Positions 8,623-16,515 of a stretch of 48,090 nt of DNA are shown here, piece after piece. The stretch comes from an uncultured Clostridia bacterium (lineage in GTDB: Bacteria; Bacillota; Clostridia; Christensenellales; Borkfalkiaceae). The notes under the pieces are model-generated. The model worked only from the letters and a program-made list of their open reading frames with translations. It was not told where the DNA came from and did no database searches. Numbering within the stretch: the stretch's first letter is position 1; each line of letters starts with the position of its first letter. The DNA lies in contig CANQQD010000011.1 of assembly GCA_947625865.1 (NCBI GenBank), positions 1 through 48,090 on the forward strand. The letters are read 5' to 3'. The position numbers and the translations under genes are program-made.

Positions 8623-9606
8623 ATGACGGTCAAAGAAAAGATCAATGCACTGGTAGAAGAGCTCGGCAACGTGGGCATAGTACCCGTGATAAAACTCGAC
8701 AGGGTGGAGGACGCCGAGGCTCTGGCAAAGGCGCTCCGCGACGGCGGCATCAACTGCGCCGAGGTGACCTTCCGCGCCGCGGGCGCAGACGAGGTCATCC
8801 GCCGCATGGTAAAGGCTTATCCCGACATGCTTGTCGGCGCGGGCACCGTTTTGACCTGCGAGCAGGCTGACGCGGCATATGCCGCGGGCGCAAAGTTCTG
8901 CGTGGCTCCCGGTCTGAACCCCAAGGTGGTAAAGCACTGCCTCGAAAGCGGCATACCCTTCGCGCCCGGGCTTTCGTCTGCGAGCGAAATAGAGCAGGCT
9001 TTGGAGTTAGGGCTGGATTTTGCCAAATTCTTCCCCGCGGAGCAGGCGGGCGGGCTGCCCTATATAAAGTCTGTGTGCGGTCCCTACACCACGATGCGCT
9101 TCATGCCTACGGGCGGGGTCAACGCGGACAATCTCAACAGCTATCTCTCATATAAGAAGATCGTTTGCTGCGGCGGAAGCTGGATAGTTCCCGAAAAGCT
9201 GCTTGCAGCGGGCGACTGGGCGGGCATAACAAAGCTCTGCCGCGAGGCGATAGACAGGATGCTCGGCTTCGAGATGGTGCACGTGGGGCTTAACTGCGCC
9301 GATCCCGCAGAGGCGGAGTCCGTTGCCGACGAATTCGATAAGGCGTTCGGATTCACAAAAAAGGTGGGCAATAGCTCGGTGTTCGCCGCAACGTATATGG
9401 AGATGATGAAAAAGCCCGGCAGGGGCGCGAACGGTCACATAGCCATAGCCACGAATTCTGTGAAGCGCGCCGTATATCAGCTTGGCCTCCGCGGCTTCGA
9501 GGCGGACGAGAGCTCTTTCAAATACAACGCAGAGGGAATTTTGAACGTGGCGTATTTGAAGCATGAGTTTGGGGGGTTTGCCGTGCATCTCGTGCTCCGC
9601 AAATAG
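8623..9606 (+). CDS. eda: KDPG/KHG aldolase fused to a VOC-like domain
   Basis: Cleaves 2-keto-3-deoxy-6-phosphogluconate to pyruvate and glyceraldehyde-3-phosphate, the last step of uronate breakdown. Residues 1-212 form the class I aldolase barrel with E47 (AEVTFR), the Schiff-base lysine K135 (FAKFFPAE) and phosphate-binding GG motifs (MPTGGV, GGSW). Residues ~217-327 are an extra domain (MVHVGLNC, GHIAIAT, VHLVLRK) that looks like a glyoxalase/VOC fold; ordinary Eda is about 210 residues. The extra part lacks an obvious full metal-ligand set. TAAGGAGA precedes the ATG. It is a single gene, followed directly by a family B repeat. Confidence 0.9.
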   Translation: MTVKEKINALVEELGNVGIVPVIKLDRVEDAEALAKALRDGGINCAEVTFRAAGADEVIRRMVKAYPDMLVGAGTVLTCEQADAAYAAGAKFCVAPGLNPKVVKHCLESGIPFAPGLSSASEIEQALELGLDFAKFFPAEQAGGLPYIKSVCGPYTTMRFMPTGGVNADNLNSYLSYKKIVCCGGSWIVPEKLLAAGDWAGITKLCREAIDRMLGFEMVHVGLNCADPAEAESVADEFDKAFGFTKKVGNSSVFAATYMEMMKKPGRGANGHIAIATNSVKRAVYQLGLRGFEADESSFKYNAEGILNVAYLKHEFGGFAVHLVLRK

Positions 9607-9800
9607 CTCCCGCCAACGGGTGATAAACTTCGCAATACGGTGTTTGGAAAGTTTTAGGCAAGCTAAAACTTTTAACCCAAAGCGTCGGGCAAAGCCCTCG
9701 CGCGCGCTCCGCTTGTCAGCGGGTCACGTACGTCTGTGTACGCTCCCCTTGCCAATGCTCGCGCTCCTTGTCTTGCTCGTTTCTGACCCGTTGCAAGCTA
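9607..9800. repeat. Structured interspersed repeat, family B copy 1
   Basis: It begins right after the eda stop. Terminal arms CAACGGGT (9614-9621) and ACCCGTTG (9786-9793) are complementary. Inside are the hairpins AAGTTTTAG/CTAAAACTT and CGTAC/GTACG. Copy 2 at 13318-13510 is almost identical; copies at 19445, 44683 and 47759 differ in sequence but keep the pairing. Confidence 0.85.
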
Positions 9801-9829
9801 ACGTTTTCCTCGCGCGCCTTGCATAACTC

Positions 9830-10228
9830 GCTTCTACCCACCGCATAACTCCGTAATAGCAACTCTTCCTTGGCTTCTTCCCCCTTGGGGGGGAAGCTCC
9901 CGCGTAGCGGGTGATGGGAGGGGGGTAATAAAAAGCAAACCACCTCTCCCACCCGTCACTACGTGACACCCTCCCCCGTCGGCGACGGAAGAGGGCACGG
10001 GGTAGACCCGCCACCCCCAACCTTGGCGCCCTTCGCTTGCGAGGGGAGCTGCCGAGCAAAGCGAGACTGAGGGGAGGGAAAAACAAAAGCCATACTCCCA
10101 CCCGTCACTTCGTGACACCCTCCCCCGTCGGCGACGGAAGAGGGCACGGGGGTAGACCCGCCACCCCCAACCTTGGCGCCCTTCGCTTGCGAGGGGAGCT
10201 GTCGAGCAAAGCGAGACTGAGGGGAGTG
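9830..10228. repeat. Tandem family D and A repeats upstream of kdgK
   Basis: Two tandem units of about 150 bases (roughly 9945-10076 and 10095-10228) each hold the hairpin GTCAC/GTGAC, the constant hairpin CCCCGTCGGCGACGG, and a block ending GAGACTGAGGGGAG. Single units recur at 13600-13728, 39478-39590 and 44975-45090. I see no gene in 9607-10566. Confidence 0.8.
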
Positions 10229-10335
10229 TTAATTCCCGTTTGACTTGTGACAATGTAAATCAAAAGTCAACGCAATAAAGAAACTTGGGTGCAGCGACAC
10301 GCTGCCACGAGCTTTTTGTGAACTAATATAAATAA
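10223..10335 (+). promoter_or_regulatory. Leader segment shared with the uxa operon
   Basis: About 110 bases here closely match 13723-13838 upstream of the ABC ATPase-uxaBAC operon. Shared landmarks are GTTAATTCCCGTTTGACTTG, AATAAAGAAACTTGGGTG, the GCAGCG-aca-CGCTGC hairpin and TTTTGTGAACTAA. The copies are separated from their genes by about 230 and 30 bases. It may be a common control region, or simply another repeat; the hairpin part also occurs at 5728 and 39663 away from uronate genes. Confidence 0.5.
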
Positions 10336-10339
10336 TAAA

Positions 10340-10516
10340 CGGCGCAAGCAGGGTTTCCCTGCGCCAGCGCACACAATTTGCGCATACCTGCGCCTCAGCA
10401 GTGGGAATTGCCGCCATTATATAATATGTGCGCCCTTAGAATGGCGGCAAGGGCGGCAGCGCCGCCCAAAATCACGAAAAATTTGAGTGTGCGCAACCGC
10501 ACGAAAATTTTTGTGA
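10340..10516. repeat. Reverse copy of the 38171-38888 type repeat
   Basis: Read on the minus strand it carries CACAAAAATTTTCGTG, a GGGCGCACATATTATATAAT segment, ATGGCGGCAATTCCCAC and CAAATTGTG, in the order seen in the tandem units at 38171-38888. Between 10517 and the kdgK ribosome site lies an A-rich stretch with no clear promoter. Confidence 0.65.
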
Positions 10517-10566
10517 AACCAAAATCAAAATAAAAAAATCATAATATCATTTAGAGGAGAAAAATT

Positions 10567-11598
10567 ATGAAAAAAATCGTAACCATGGGCGAAATAATGC
10601 TTCGTCTTTCCACACCCAACAACGAAAAGTTCATCCAGGCCGACGAGTTCGACATCAACTACGGCGGCGGTGAAGCAAACGTTGCGGTATCCTGCGCAAA
10701 CTACGGCCATAAAGCCGAGTTCGTAACCGCCGTTCCCGACAACGAGATAGGCGAGTGCGCCATAGCGGCTCTGCGCAAATACGGCGTAGAGGTAGACCAC
10801 ATCGCAAGGTGCGGCGAAAGACTGGGCATTTATTATCTCGAAACGGGCGCGGCAATGAGACCCTCCAAGGTAGTTTACGACAGGGCTCATTCCTCGATCT
10901 CCACCGCGACGGCGGCAGATTTTGATTTCGACGCCATATTCGAGGGTGCGGACTGGTTCCATTTTACGGGCATCACTCCCGCAGTTTCCGACGCGGCAGC
11001 CCTCTTGACCGAGGAGGCGTTGAAGGCAGCCAAAAAGCACGGCGTAACCGTCTCCTGCGACCTCAACTTCCGCAAGAAGCTCTGGTCCAGCGAAAAGGCG
11101 CAGAAGGTCATGAAGAACCTCATGCAGTACGTCGACGTGTGCATCGGCAACGAAGAGGACGCGGAACTTGTTCTCGGCTATAAGCCCGGCAAGACCAACG
11201 TTACGAGCGGCGAACTCGAGCTCGAGGGCTACAAGTCCATTTTCGAGCAGATGACCCGCGATTTCCACTTCAAATATGCAATTTCCTCCCTCCGCGTTTC
11301 GCACTCGGCTTCCGATAACGGCTGGTCGGCTTGCATCTACAACGGCGCGACGGGCGAGTTCTATCATTCAAAGACCTACCGCATAAGCCCCATCGTAGAC
11401 CGCGTTGGCGGCGGCGACAGTTTTGCGGGCGGCACCATCTGCGGCTTCCTCGACGGCAAGGACTGGAAGGCTGCGCTTGAATTCGGCGTTGCGGCTTCCG
11501 CTCTTAAACACACCATCCCCGGCGACTTCAACCTTGTAACGAGAAAGGAAGTAGAAGCTCTTGCCGGCGGCGACGGTTCGGGCCGCGTTCAGAGATAA
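10567..11598 (+). CDS. kdgK: 2-keto-3-deoxygluconate kinase (PfkB family)
   Basis: Phosphorylates KDG to KDPG with ATP, the step that joins the KduI/KduD and UxaCBA branches. The 343-residue product has the ribokinase-fold entry motif NYGGGEANVA (31-40) and the C-terminal signature VGGGDSFAGG with catalytic D284. CDLNFR (164-169) is typical of KDG kinases. GAGGAGA lies upstream of the ATG. The stop overlaps the next start (TAATG), showing translational coupling. A fructokinase role is less likely given kduI in the same operon. Confidence 0.9.
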   Translation: MKKIVTMGEIMLRLSTPNNEKFIQADEFDINYGGGEANVAVSCANYGHKAEFVTAVPDNEIGECAIAALRKYGVEVDHIARCGERLGIYYLETGAAMRPSKVVYDRAHSSISTATAADFDFDAIFEGADWFHFTGITPAVSDAAALLTEEALKAAKKHGVTVSCDLNFRKKLWSSEKAQKVMKNLMQYVDVCIGNEEDAELVLGYKPGKTNVTSGELELEGYKSIFEQMTRDFHFKYAISSLRVSHSASDNGWSACIYNGATGEFYHSKTYRISPIVDRVGGGDSFAGGTICGFLDGKDWKAALEFGVAASALKHTIPGDFNLVTRKEVEALAGGDGSGRVQR

Positions 11599-12437
11599 TG
11601 CAAATAGCTTTCAGAACGCACGACCTCGGCGTAAAGGGGCTGGACGCGGCGGTGGATAAACTGCATGCTTCGGGCATCTCCGCAGTCCAGCTCGTGGCGT
11701 ACAAGTTCATGGACGAAATAAAGTACGCGCCGGGCGGTCTTGACGGGGAAAACGCAACACGTATAGGCAAAACGCTTGCGGAGAACGGCATAAAGGTGGG
11801 GCTCATAGGCGCCTACTTCAACCCCGTCCACTCCGACAAGCAAGAGGTGGAGCGGTGCAAGGCGGTCTTTAAGGAATATTTAAAATATTCGCACCTTTTG
11901 GGGTGCCCCATAGTCGGCTCGGAGACGGGCAGCTTCAACGACGACAAGTGGACCTATAATCCTTTGAACCGCACCGAAGAGGCGCTGAACACCGTAATAG
12001 ACACCTTCCGCGGGCTGGCGGAATACGCGCGGAGCGTAGACGCATATGTCGGCATGGAGGGTGCGGCGGGGCACGTATGCTACGACGTAAAGACCTTGAA
12101 GCGCGCCGTGGACGCAATAAACGCCGACAATATCAGAATAATCTTCGACATATATAACTATCTCGACGCCTCGAACTATTTCAGCTATCTCGACATTCTG
12201 GACGAGGGACTGAGGACCTTTGCGGGAAAAATAGTTGTTTTCCACATAAAGGACTGCGTGTTCGAGGACGGCAGGCTTAAGCAGGTCGCGCCCGGCAAGG
12301 GAATGTTCGATTTCGATAAAATTCTCGGCAAAATCAAGGCGTACGACAAAAACGCCGTGCTCGTTTTAGAGGGCACGACGGGCGACGATATAATACCATG
12401 CACAGAATTTATAAAAAATAAATGGGAGCAAGTTTAA
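11598..12437 (+). CDS. Sugar phosphate isomerase/epimerase-like TIM barrel
   Basis: A 279-residue barrel of the AP-endonuclease-2/xylose-isomerase-like family. Metal-binding acids and histidine appear at E154 (GMEG), D184 (FDIYNY), H216 (FHIKD) and E258 (LEGTTG). It is coupled by one-base overlap to kdgK and ends one base before kduI, so a role in uronate conversion is likely. The reaction is unknown: epimerisation or isomerisation of a keto-uronate would fit. No signal peptide is present. Confidence 0.75.
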   Translation: MQIAFRTHDLGVKGLDAAVDKLHASGISAVQLVAYKFMDEIKYAPGGLDGENATRIGKTLAENGIKVGLIGAYFNPVHSDKQEVERCKAVFKEYLKYSHLLGCPIVGSETGSFNDDKWTYNPLNRTEEALNTVIDTFRGLAEYARSVDAYVGMEGAAGHVCYDVKTLKRAVDAINADNIRIIFDIYNYLDASNYFSYLDILDEGLRTFAGKIVVFHIKDCVFEDGRLKQVAPGKGMFDFDKILGKIKAYDKNAVLVLEGTTGDDIIPCTEFIKNKWEQV

Positions 12438-13316
12438 ATGAAAGAACTTAAATTCGACGTGAGATATGCCAACCATCCCGACGACTCCAAGCACTACACC
12501 ACAAAGGAGCTGAGGGAAAAATATCTCATAGAAAAGCTGTTCGAGGCGGATGAAATTCTTTTGACCTATTCGCATCAGGACAGAATTATAGCGGGCGGCG
12601 CAATGCCCGTAAAGGAGACCCTCTCTTTGGGCACATGCAAGGAGCTTGCAACGGCATACTTCCTTGAAAGGCGGGAGCTGGGCGTCATAAACATCGGCGG
12701 CGCGGGCGTAATAACGCTCGACGGCAAGAGATGGGAGATAGGACACAAGGAGGGTATATACGTAGGCTTGGGGACCAAAGAGGTGGAATTTTCCTCGGTC
12801 GACCGCAAAAACCCCGCAAAATTCTATATCAACTCCAGCCCCGCGCACAAGGCGTATCCCACCGTTAAAATCACAAAGCCCGTGGAGGGAGTGGAGCCCC
12901 CCGAGGGCACGAGATACTGCGTGCAGAGACACCTCGGCGACGCGAGCTCTATAAATAAGCGCACCATAAACCAATTTATAATAGGCGACGTTTGCCAAAG
13001 CTGCCAGCTCTCGATGGGAATGACGGAGATAGCCGACGGTTCGGCGTGGAACACCCTCCCGAGCCACACCCACGAGAGGAGGATGGAGGTATATATGTAC
13101 TTCGAGCTTCCCGAAAGCGAGGCGGTCATCCACCTCATGGGACAGCCGCAGGAAACGCGCCACATTATAATGCACAACGAACAGGCGGTCATTTCGCCGA
13201 GCTGGTCCATCCACAGCGGCGTCGGCACCCACAACTACACTTTTATATGGGGCATGTGCGGGGAGAACCAGACGTATGATGATATGGATAATATTGCGAC
13301 CAAAGATTTAAAGTAG
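12438..13316 (+). CDS. kduI: 5-dehydro-4-deoxy-D-glucuronate isomerase (KduI)
   Basis: Converts the unsaturated uronate product of GH105 to 2,5-diketo-3-deoxygluconate, the substrate of KduD. The cupin-fold zinc site is visible as H210, H212 and E217 ([14 protein letters not shown]) with H259 (SWSIHSG). Its 292 residues exceed the E. coli form (278) by about 14. No separate ribosome site of strength is needed because it directly follows the upstream gene. A family B repeat starts just past the stop. Confidence 0.95.
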   Translation: MKELKFDVRYANHPDDSKHYTTKELREKYLIEKLFEADEILLTYSHQDRIIAGGAMPVKETLSLGTCKELATAYFLERRELGVINIGGAGVITLDGKRWEIGHKEGIYVGLGTKEVEFSSVDRKNPAKFYINSSPAHKAYPTVKITKPVEGVEPPEGTRYCVQRHLGDASSINKRTINQFIIGDVCQSCQLSMGMTEIADGSAWNTLPSHTHERRMEVYMYFELPESEAVIHLMGQPQETRHIIMHNEQAVISPSWSIHSGVGTHNYTFIWGMCGENQTYDDMDNIATKDLK

Positions 13317-13317
13317 T

Positions 13318-13510
13318 TCCCGCCAACGGGTGATAAACTTCGCAATACGGTGTTTGGAAAGTTTTAGGCAAGCTAAAACTTTTAACCCAAAGCGTCGGGC
13401 AAAGCCCTCGCGCGCGCTCCGCTTGTCTGCGGGTCACGTACGTCTATGTACGCTCCCCTTGCCAATGCTCGCGCTCCTTGTCTTGCTCGTTTCTGACCCG
13501 TTGCAGACTT
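13318..13510. repeat. Structured interspersed repeat, family B copy 2
   Basis: Nearly identical to 9607-9800. Terminal arms CAACGGGT (13324-13331) and ACCCGTTG (13496-13503); internal hairpins AAGTTTTAG/CTAAAACTT and CGTAC-gtctat-GTACG. It starts two bases past the kduI stop. Confidence 0.85.
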
Positions 13511-13728
13511 CGTAAATGCAAAGTCTTGCTCGCTTCTAACCGCTTGCTAATTTCGTAATTGTAAAGTGCTCGTATCTGCGCGCTTGCAAACTTCGTAAGG
13601 GCAACGCACCCCCAACCTTGCCCTCTTCCGTCGGCAACGGAAGAGGGCAAGGAAAAGCGGGCGGCTTCCAACCACCTTGGCTCCTTCCTCTGGGGGGAGC
13701 TGTCGAGCGAAGCGAGACTGAGGGGAGT
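13511..13728. repeat. Repeat remnants of families A and D
   Basis: This contains partial family B tails (CGCTTGCAAACTTCGTAA type), a fully paired hairpin CCCTCTTCCGT/ACGGAAGAGGG at 13620-13647 and a family A block ending GAGACTGAGGGGAG. No gene is seen. Confidence 0.7.
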
Positions 13729-13853
13729 GTTAATTCCCGTTTGACTTGCAATAATGTAAGTTAAGAATTAACGCAATAAAGAAACTTGGGTGCAGCGACA
13801 CGCTGCCACGGCTTGCCGAGAATTTTGTGAACTAAAATAAAAATTAATATATA
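13723..13853 (+). promoter_or_regulatory. Shared leader segment and promoter of the ATPase-uxaBAC operon
   Basis: 13723-13838 closely matches the segment upstream of kdgK (10223-10335), with the GCAGCG-aca-CGCTGC hairpin at 13792-13806. It runs into a promoter TTGTGA (13825-13830), 17 bases, TATATA (13848-13853), 16 bases before the ATG. Confidence 0.55.
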
Positions 13854-13869
13854 GGGGAAATAAATAAAA

Positions 13870-14967
13870 ATGGCACAACTTACATTCAAAAACATAAACA
13901 AGGTTTATCCCAACGGTTTCCATGCCGTGCACGACTTTAACCTTGAAATCAACGACGGCGAGTTCATCTGCCTTGTAGGCTCATCCGGCTGCGGAAAGTC
14001 CACGACCCTCAGAATGGTTGCGGGACTCGAGGATATCACCGCGGGCGAGTTCCTTATCGACGGAAAGCTTGCCAACCAGATGACCTCGAGGGAGAGGGGA
14101 ATAGCGATGGTATTCCAGTCCTACGCGCTCTATCCTCACCTCACCGTGTACGAAAACCTTGCGTTCGGTCTTACCCTCGAGGGTATCGACGCCGACGTTA
14201 TCGAGGAAAAGGTTCAGGCGACCGCTAAAATTCTCGGTCTCGAGCCCTATCTCGACAGGTTCCCCCGCGCGCTCTCCGGCGGTCAGTGCCAGCGTGTCGC
14301 GGTAGGCCGCGCGCTGATAAGAAAGGTTAATATCTTCCTTATGGACGAACCTCTCTCCAACCTCGACGCAAAGCAGCGTGTTACCATGCGTTCGGAGATA
14401 AAGCAGATCCACCGCTCCGTGGGCGCGACCACAATCTACGTTACCCATGACCAGACAGAGGCAATGACCATGTCCGACAGGATAGTAGTCATGAACGCGG
14501 GCAGGATCCAGCAGGTGGGCACCCCCTTCGAGCTGTATTTCTATCCCCGGAACCTCTTCGTCGCTGGCTTCATAGGCGAGCCTCCCATGAACTTCATAAA
14601 GGGCACCGTTGAGGGCGGCAAACTGACGGTCGGCGAGCTCTCGCTCGACCTTACGCCCATAGTGAACGACGTGGCGGCGCTCGAGGGCAGAAAGGTCGTA
14701 TTCGCTTTCCGTCCCGAGGCAATAGAGCTCGATCCTAAGGGCTCCGACCACTATACCATAAATTCGCAGGTAGATCTTACCGAGCTTCTCGGCGACACTA
14801 CCAACGTATATGCGAATGTGGGAGACGTAAACGTAATACTCAAGGTCAACCCGCACAAGACGCCTGCAATGGGCTCCGGGTTCAGCTTTGCCGTGCCTTA
14901 CAAGGCAGCCTATGTGTTCGATCAGGAGACCGAGCAGATAGTGGAAAATTCGCTCGAAAGGCATTAA
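13870..14967 (+). CDS. Sugar ABC transporter ATP-binding protein (MsmX/UgpC type)
   Basis: Energises a CUT1-family sugar importer at the inner face of the membrane. The 365 residues show Walker A GSSGCGKST (37-45), LSGGQ (135-139), Walker B FLMDEP and the C-terminal regulatory OB-fold (~240-365). Residue 140 after LSGGQ is Cys where the paralogue at 27851 and most relatives have Arg. No permease genes adjoin; it leads the uxaBAC operon, so it may power the importer at 21942-28945 or an unlinked one. Confidence 0.9.
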   Translation: MAQLTFKNINKVYPNGFHAVHDFNLEINDGEFICLVGSSGCGKSTTLRMVAGLEDITAGEFLIDGKLANQMTSRERGIAMVFQSYALYPHLTVYENLAFGLTLEGIDADVIEEKVQATAKILGLEPYLDRFPRALSGGQCQRVAVGRALIRKVNIFLMDEPLSNLDAKQRVTMRSEIKQIHRSVGATTIYVTHDQTEAMTMSDRIVVMNAGRIQQVGTPFELYFYPRNLFVAGFIGEPPMNFIKGTVEGGKLTVGELSLDLTPIVNDVAALEGRKVVFAFRPEAIELDPKGSDHYTINSQVDLTELLGDTTNVYANVGDVNVILKVNPHKTPAMGSGFSFAVPYKAAYVFDQETEQIVENSLERH

Positions 14968-14973
14968 AGCGCA

Positions 14974-15009
14974 GGGCGGGCGCAGCTTTGATCTCCGCCT
15001 GCCCGTTTT
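14974..15009 (+). terminator. Weak terminator-like hairpin between ATPase and uxaB genes
   Basis: GGGCGGGCG pairs with CGCCTGCCC (one G-U pair) and is followed by GTTTT. The next gene starts 55 bases later with no clear promoter, so it may lower rather than stop transcription. Confidence 0.4.
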
Positions 15010-15063
15010 AAAGCGCCGCATAAAGCGGCAACAATAAAAAAATAAGATCCGGAGCAATGAATT

Positions 15064-16515
15064 ATGGAACTTTTAAGCAAAAAAATAATCAAAGACGTGC
15101 CCGAAAGGAAGGTCAAAATACTGCAGTTCGGCGAGGGCAACTTCCTCCGCGCGTTCATTGAATGGATATTGCAGGACCTCAACGACAAGGGCGCCATAGA
15201 AGCCGGCGTCGCGGTGGTTCAGCCCATGCCCTTCGGCAGAGTGAAGGAGCTTAACGAGCAGGACGGTCTGTATACTTTGAGGCTCGAGGGCATAGACGGC
15301 GGCAAAACGGTTAAAAACAGCCGCGTTATAAACGTTATAAACGACTGCATAAATCCCTTCACCGACTACGAAAAATATCTTGCATACGGCGAGAGCGACG
15401 ATCTGCAGATAATAATATCCAACACGACGGAGGCGGGCATTGCCGTAGACCCTTCGGACACCGACTTTTCGGTCTGCCCCAAGAGCTACCCCGGCAAGCT
15501 TCTCGCGCTTCTGAAGAGGAGATACGACCACTACAATGGCGCAGCGGACAAGGGACTTGCCATCATTCCCTGCGAGCTTATCGACAACAACGGCGACGAA
15601 CTCAGAAGATGCCTCAACGAGCTTGCGGAAATAAATAAAATGGACAAGAAGTTCATTGACTGGCTCAATACGGCGAACCACTTCACCTCCACGCTTGTCG
15701 ACAGGATCGTCCCCGGCTATCCCAAAAACGAGATAGAGGAGATACAAAAGGAGACGGGATATATCGACAACAACGTCGTAAAGGGCGAAATATTCCACCT
15801 CTGGGTGCTCAAAAAGGAGCCCTATATACAAAAGGTGCTCCCCGCCGACAGCACGGGGCTGAACGTCATATTTGCCGACGATATCAAGCCCTATAAGCAG
15901 AGAAAGGTAAAAATACTGAACGGCTCCCACACAGCCATGGTGCCCGTCGCATATCTTTGCGGCATCGACACCGTGGGCGAATCGGTGAACGACCCCGTAA
16001 TAGGCAAGTATGTGCGCGACTTCGTATTCGACGAGGTCAACCCCACCATAGCCCTTCCGCAGGACCAGATGACGGCATTTGCCAACAGCGTTATAGAGAG
16101 ATATCAGAACCCGTTTATACGCCACGAGCTCATGTCGATCGCCCTCAATTCCACCACGAAGTTCAAGACGAGGCTTCTGCCCACGCTCGAGGACTATGTG
16201 AGGATAAAGGGTACCCTTCCGAAGCATCTTCTTTTCTCCTTTGCCGCGCTCGTAGAGTTCTACAAGGGCAAGAGGGGAGAGCAGGACATAGCCCTGAACG
16301 ACGACCCCGCATACCTTGCAAAATGGAAGGAGCTCTGGGCAAGCTTCAAGGGAGACTATAAAAAGCTCGCCCACGACGTCCTCGCATGGAAGGAGGCGTG
16401 GGACATTGATATGAACACCATCCATCCCGAAATCGCGGAGACGGTTGCAGGATATCTTAAAGCAATCGAAACCAAGGGTATGAGAGCAGCGGTAGAGGAA
16501 TTTGTAAATGGCTAA
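15064..16515 (+). CDS. uxaB: Tagaturonate reductase (altronate oxidoreductase)
   Basis: NADH-dependent reduction of D-tagaturonate to D-altronate in galacturonate breakdown. The 483-residue protein has the UxaB nucleotide-binding entry VKILQFGEGNFLRAFIEW and a mannitol-dehydrogenase-like C-terminal domain (KVKILNGSHTA region). The FGEGNFLRAF motif and the position next to uxaA favour UxaB over the fructuronate reductase UxaD. The stop overlaps uxaA by 8 bases. Confidence 0.92.
   Translation: MELLSKKIIKDVPERKVKILQFGEGNFLRAFIEWILQDLNDKGAIEAGVAVVQPMPFGRVKELNEQDGLYTLRLEGIDGGKTVKNSRVINVINDCINPFTDYEKYLAYGESDDLQIIISNTTEAGIAVDPSDTDFSVCPKSYPGKLLALLKRRYDHYNGAADKGLAIIPCELIDNNGDELRRCLNELAEINKMDKKFIDWLNTANHFTSTLVDRIVPGYPKNEIEEIQKETGYIDNNVVKGEIFHLWVLKKEPYIQKVLPADSTGLNVIFADDIKPYKQRKVKILNGSHTAMVPVAYLCGIDTVGESVNDPVIGKYVRDFVFDEVNPTIALPQDQMTAFANSVIERYQNPFIRHELMSIALNSTTKFKTRLLPTLEDYVRIKGTLPKHLLFSFAALVEFYKGKRGEQDIALNDDPAYLAKWKELWASFKGDYKKLAHDVLAWKEAWDIDMNTIHPEIAETVAGYLKAIETKGMRAAVEEFVNG

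Noticed and set aside
9607-13510. Composite transposon bounded by family B copies 1 and 2
   Set aside because: The copies are in direct orientation and flank kdgK, an isomerase and kduI, but no transposase is present and other copies sit singly after unrelated genes.
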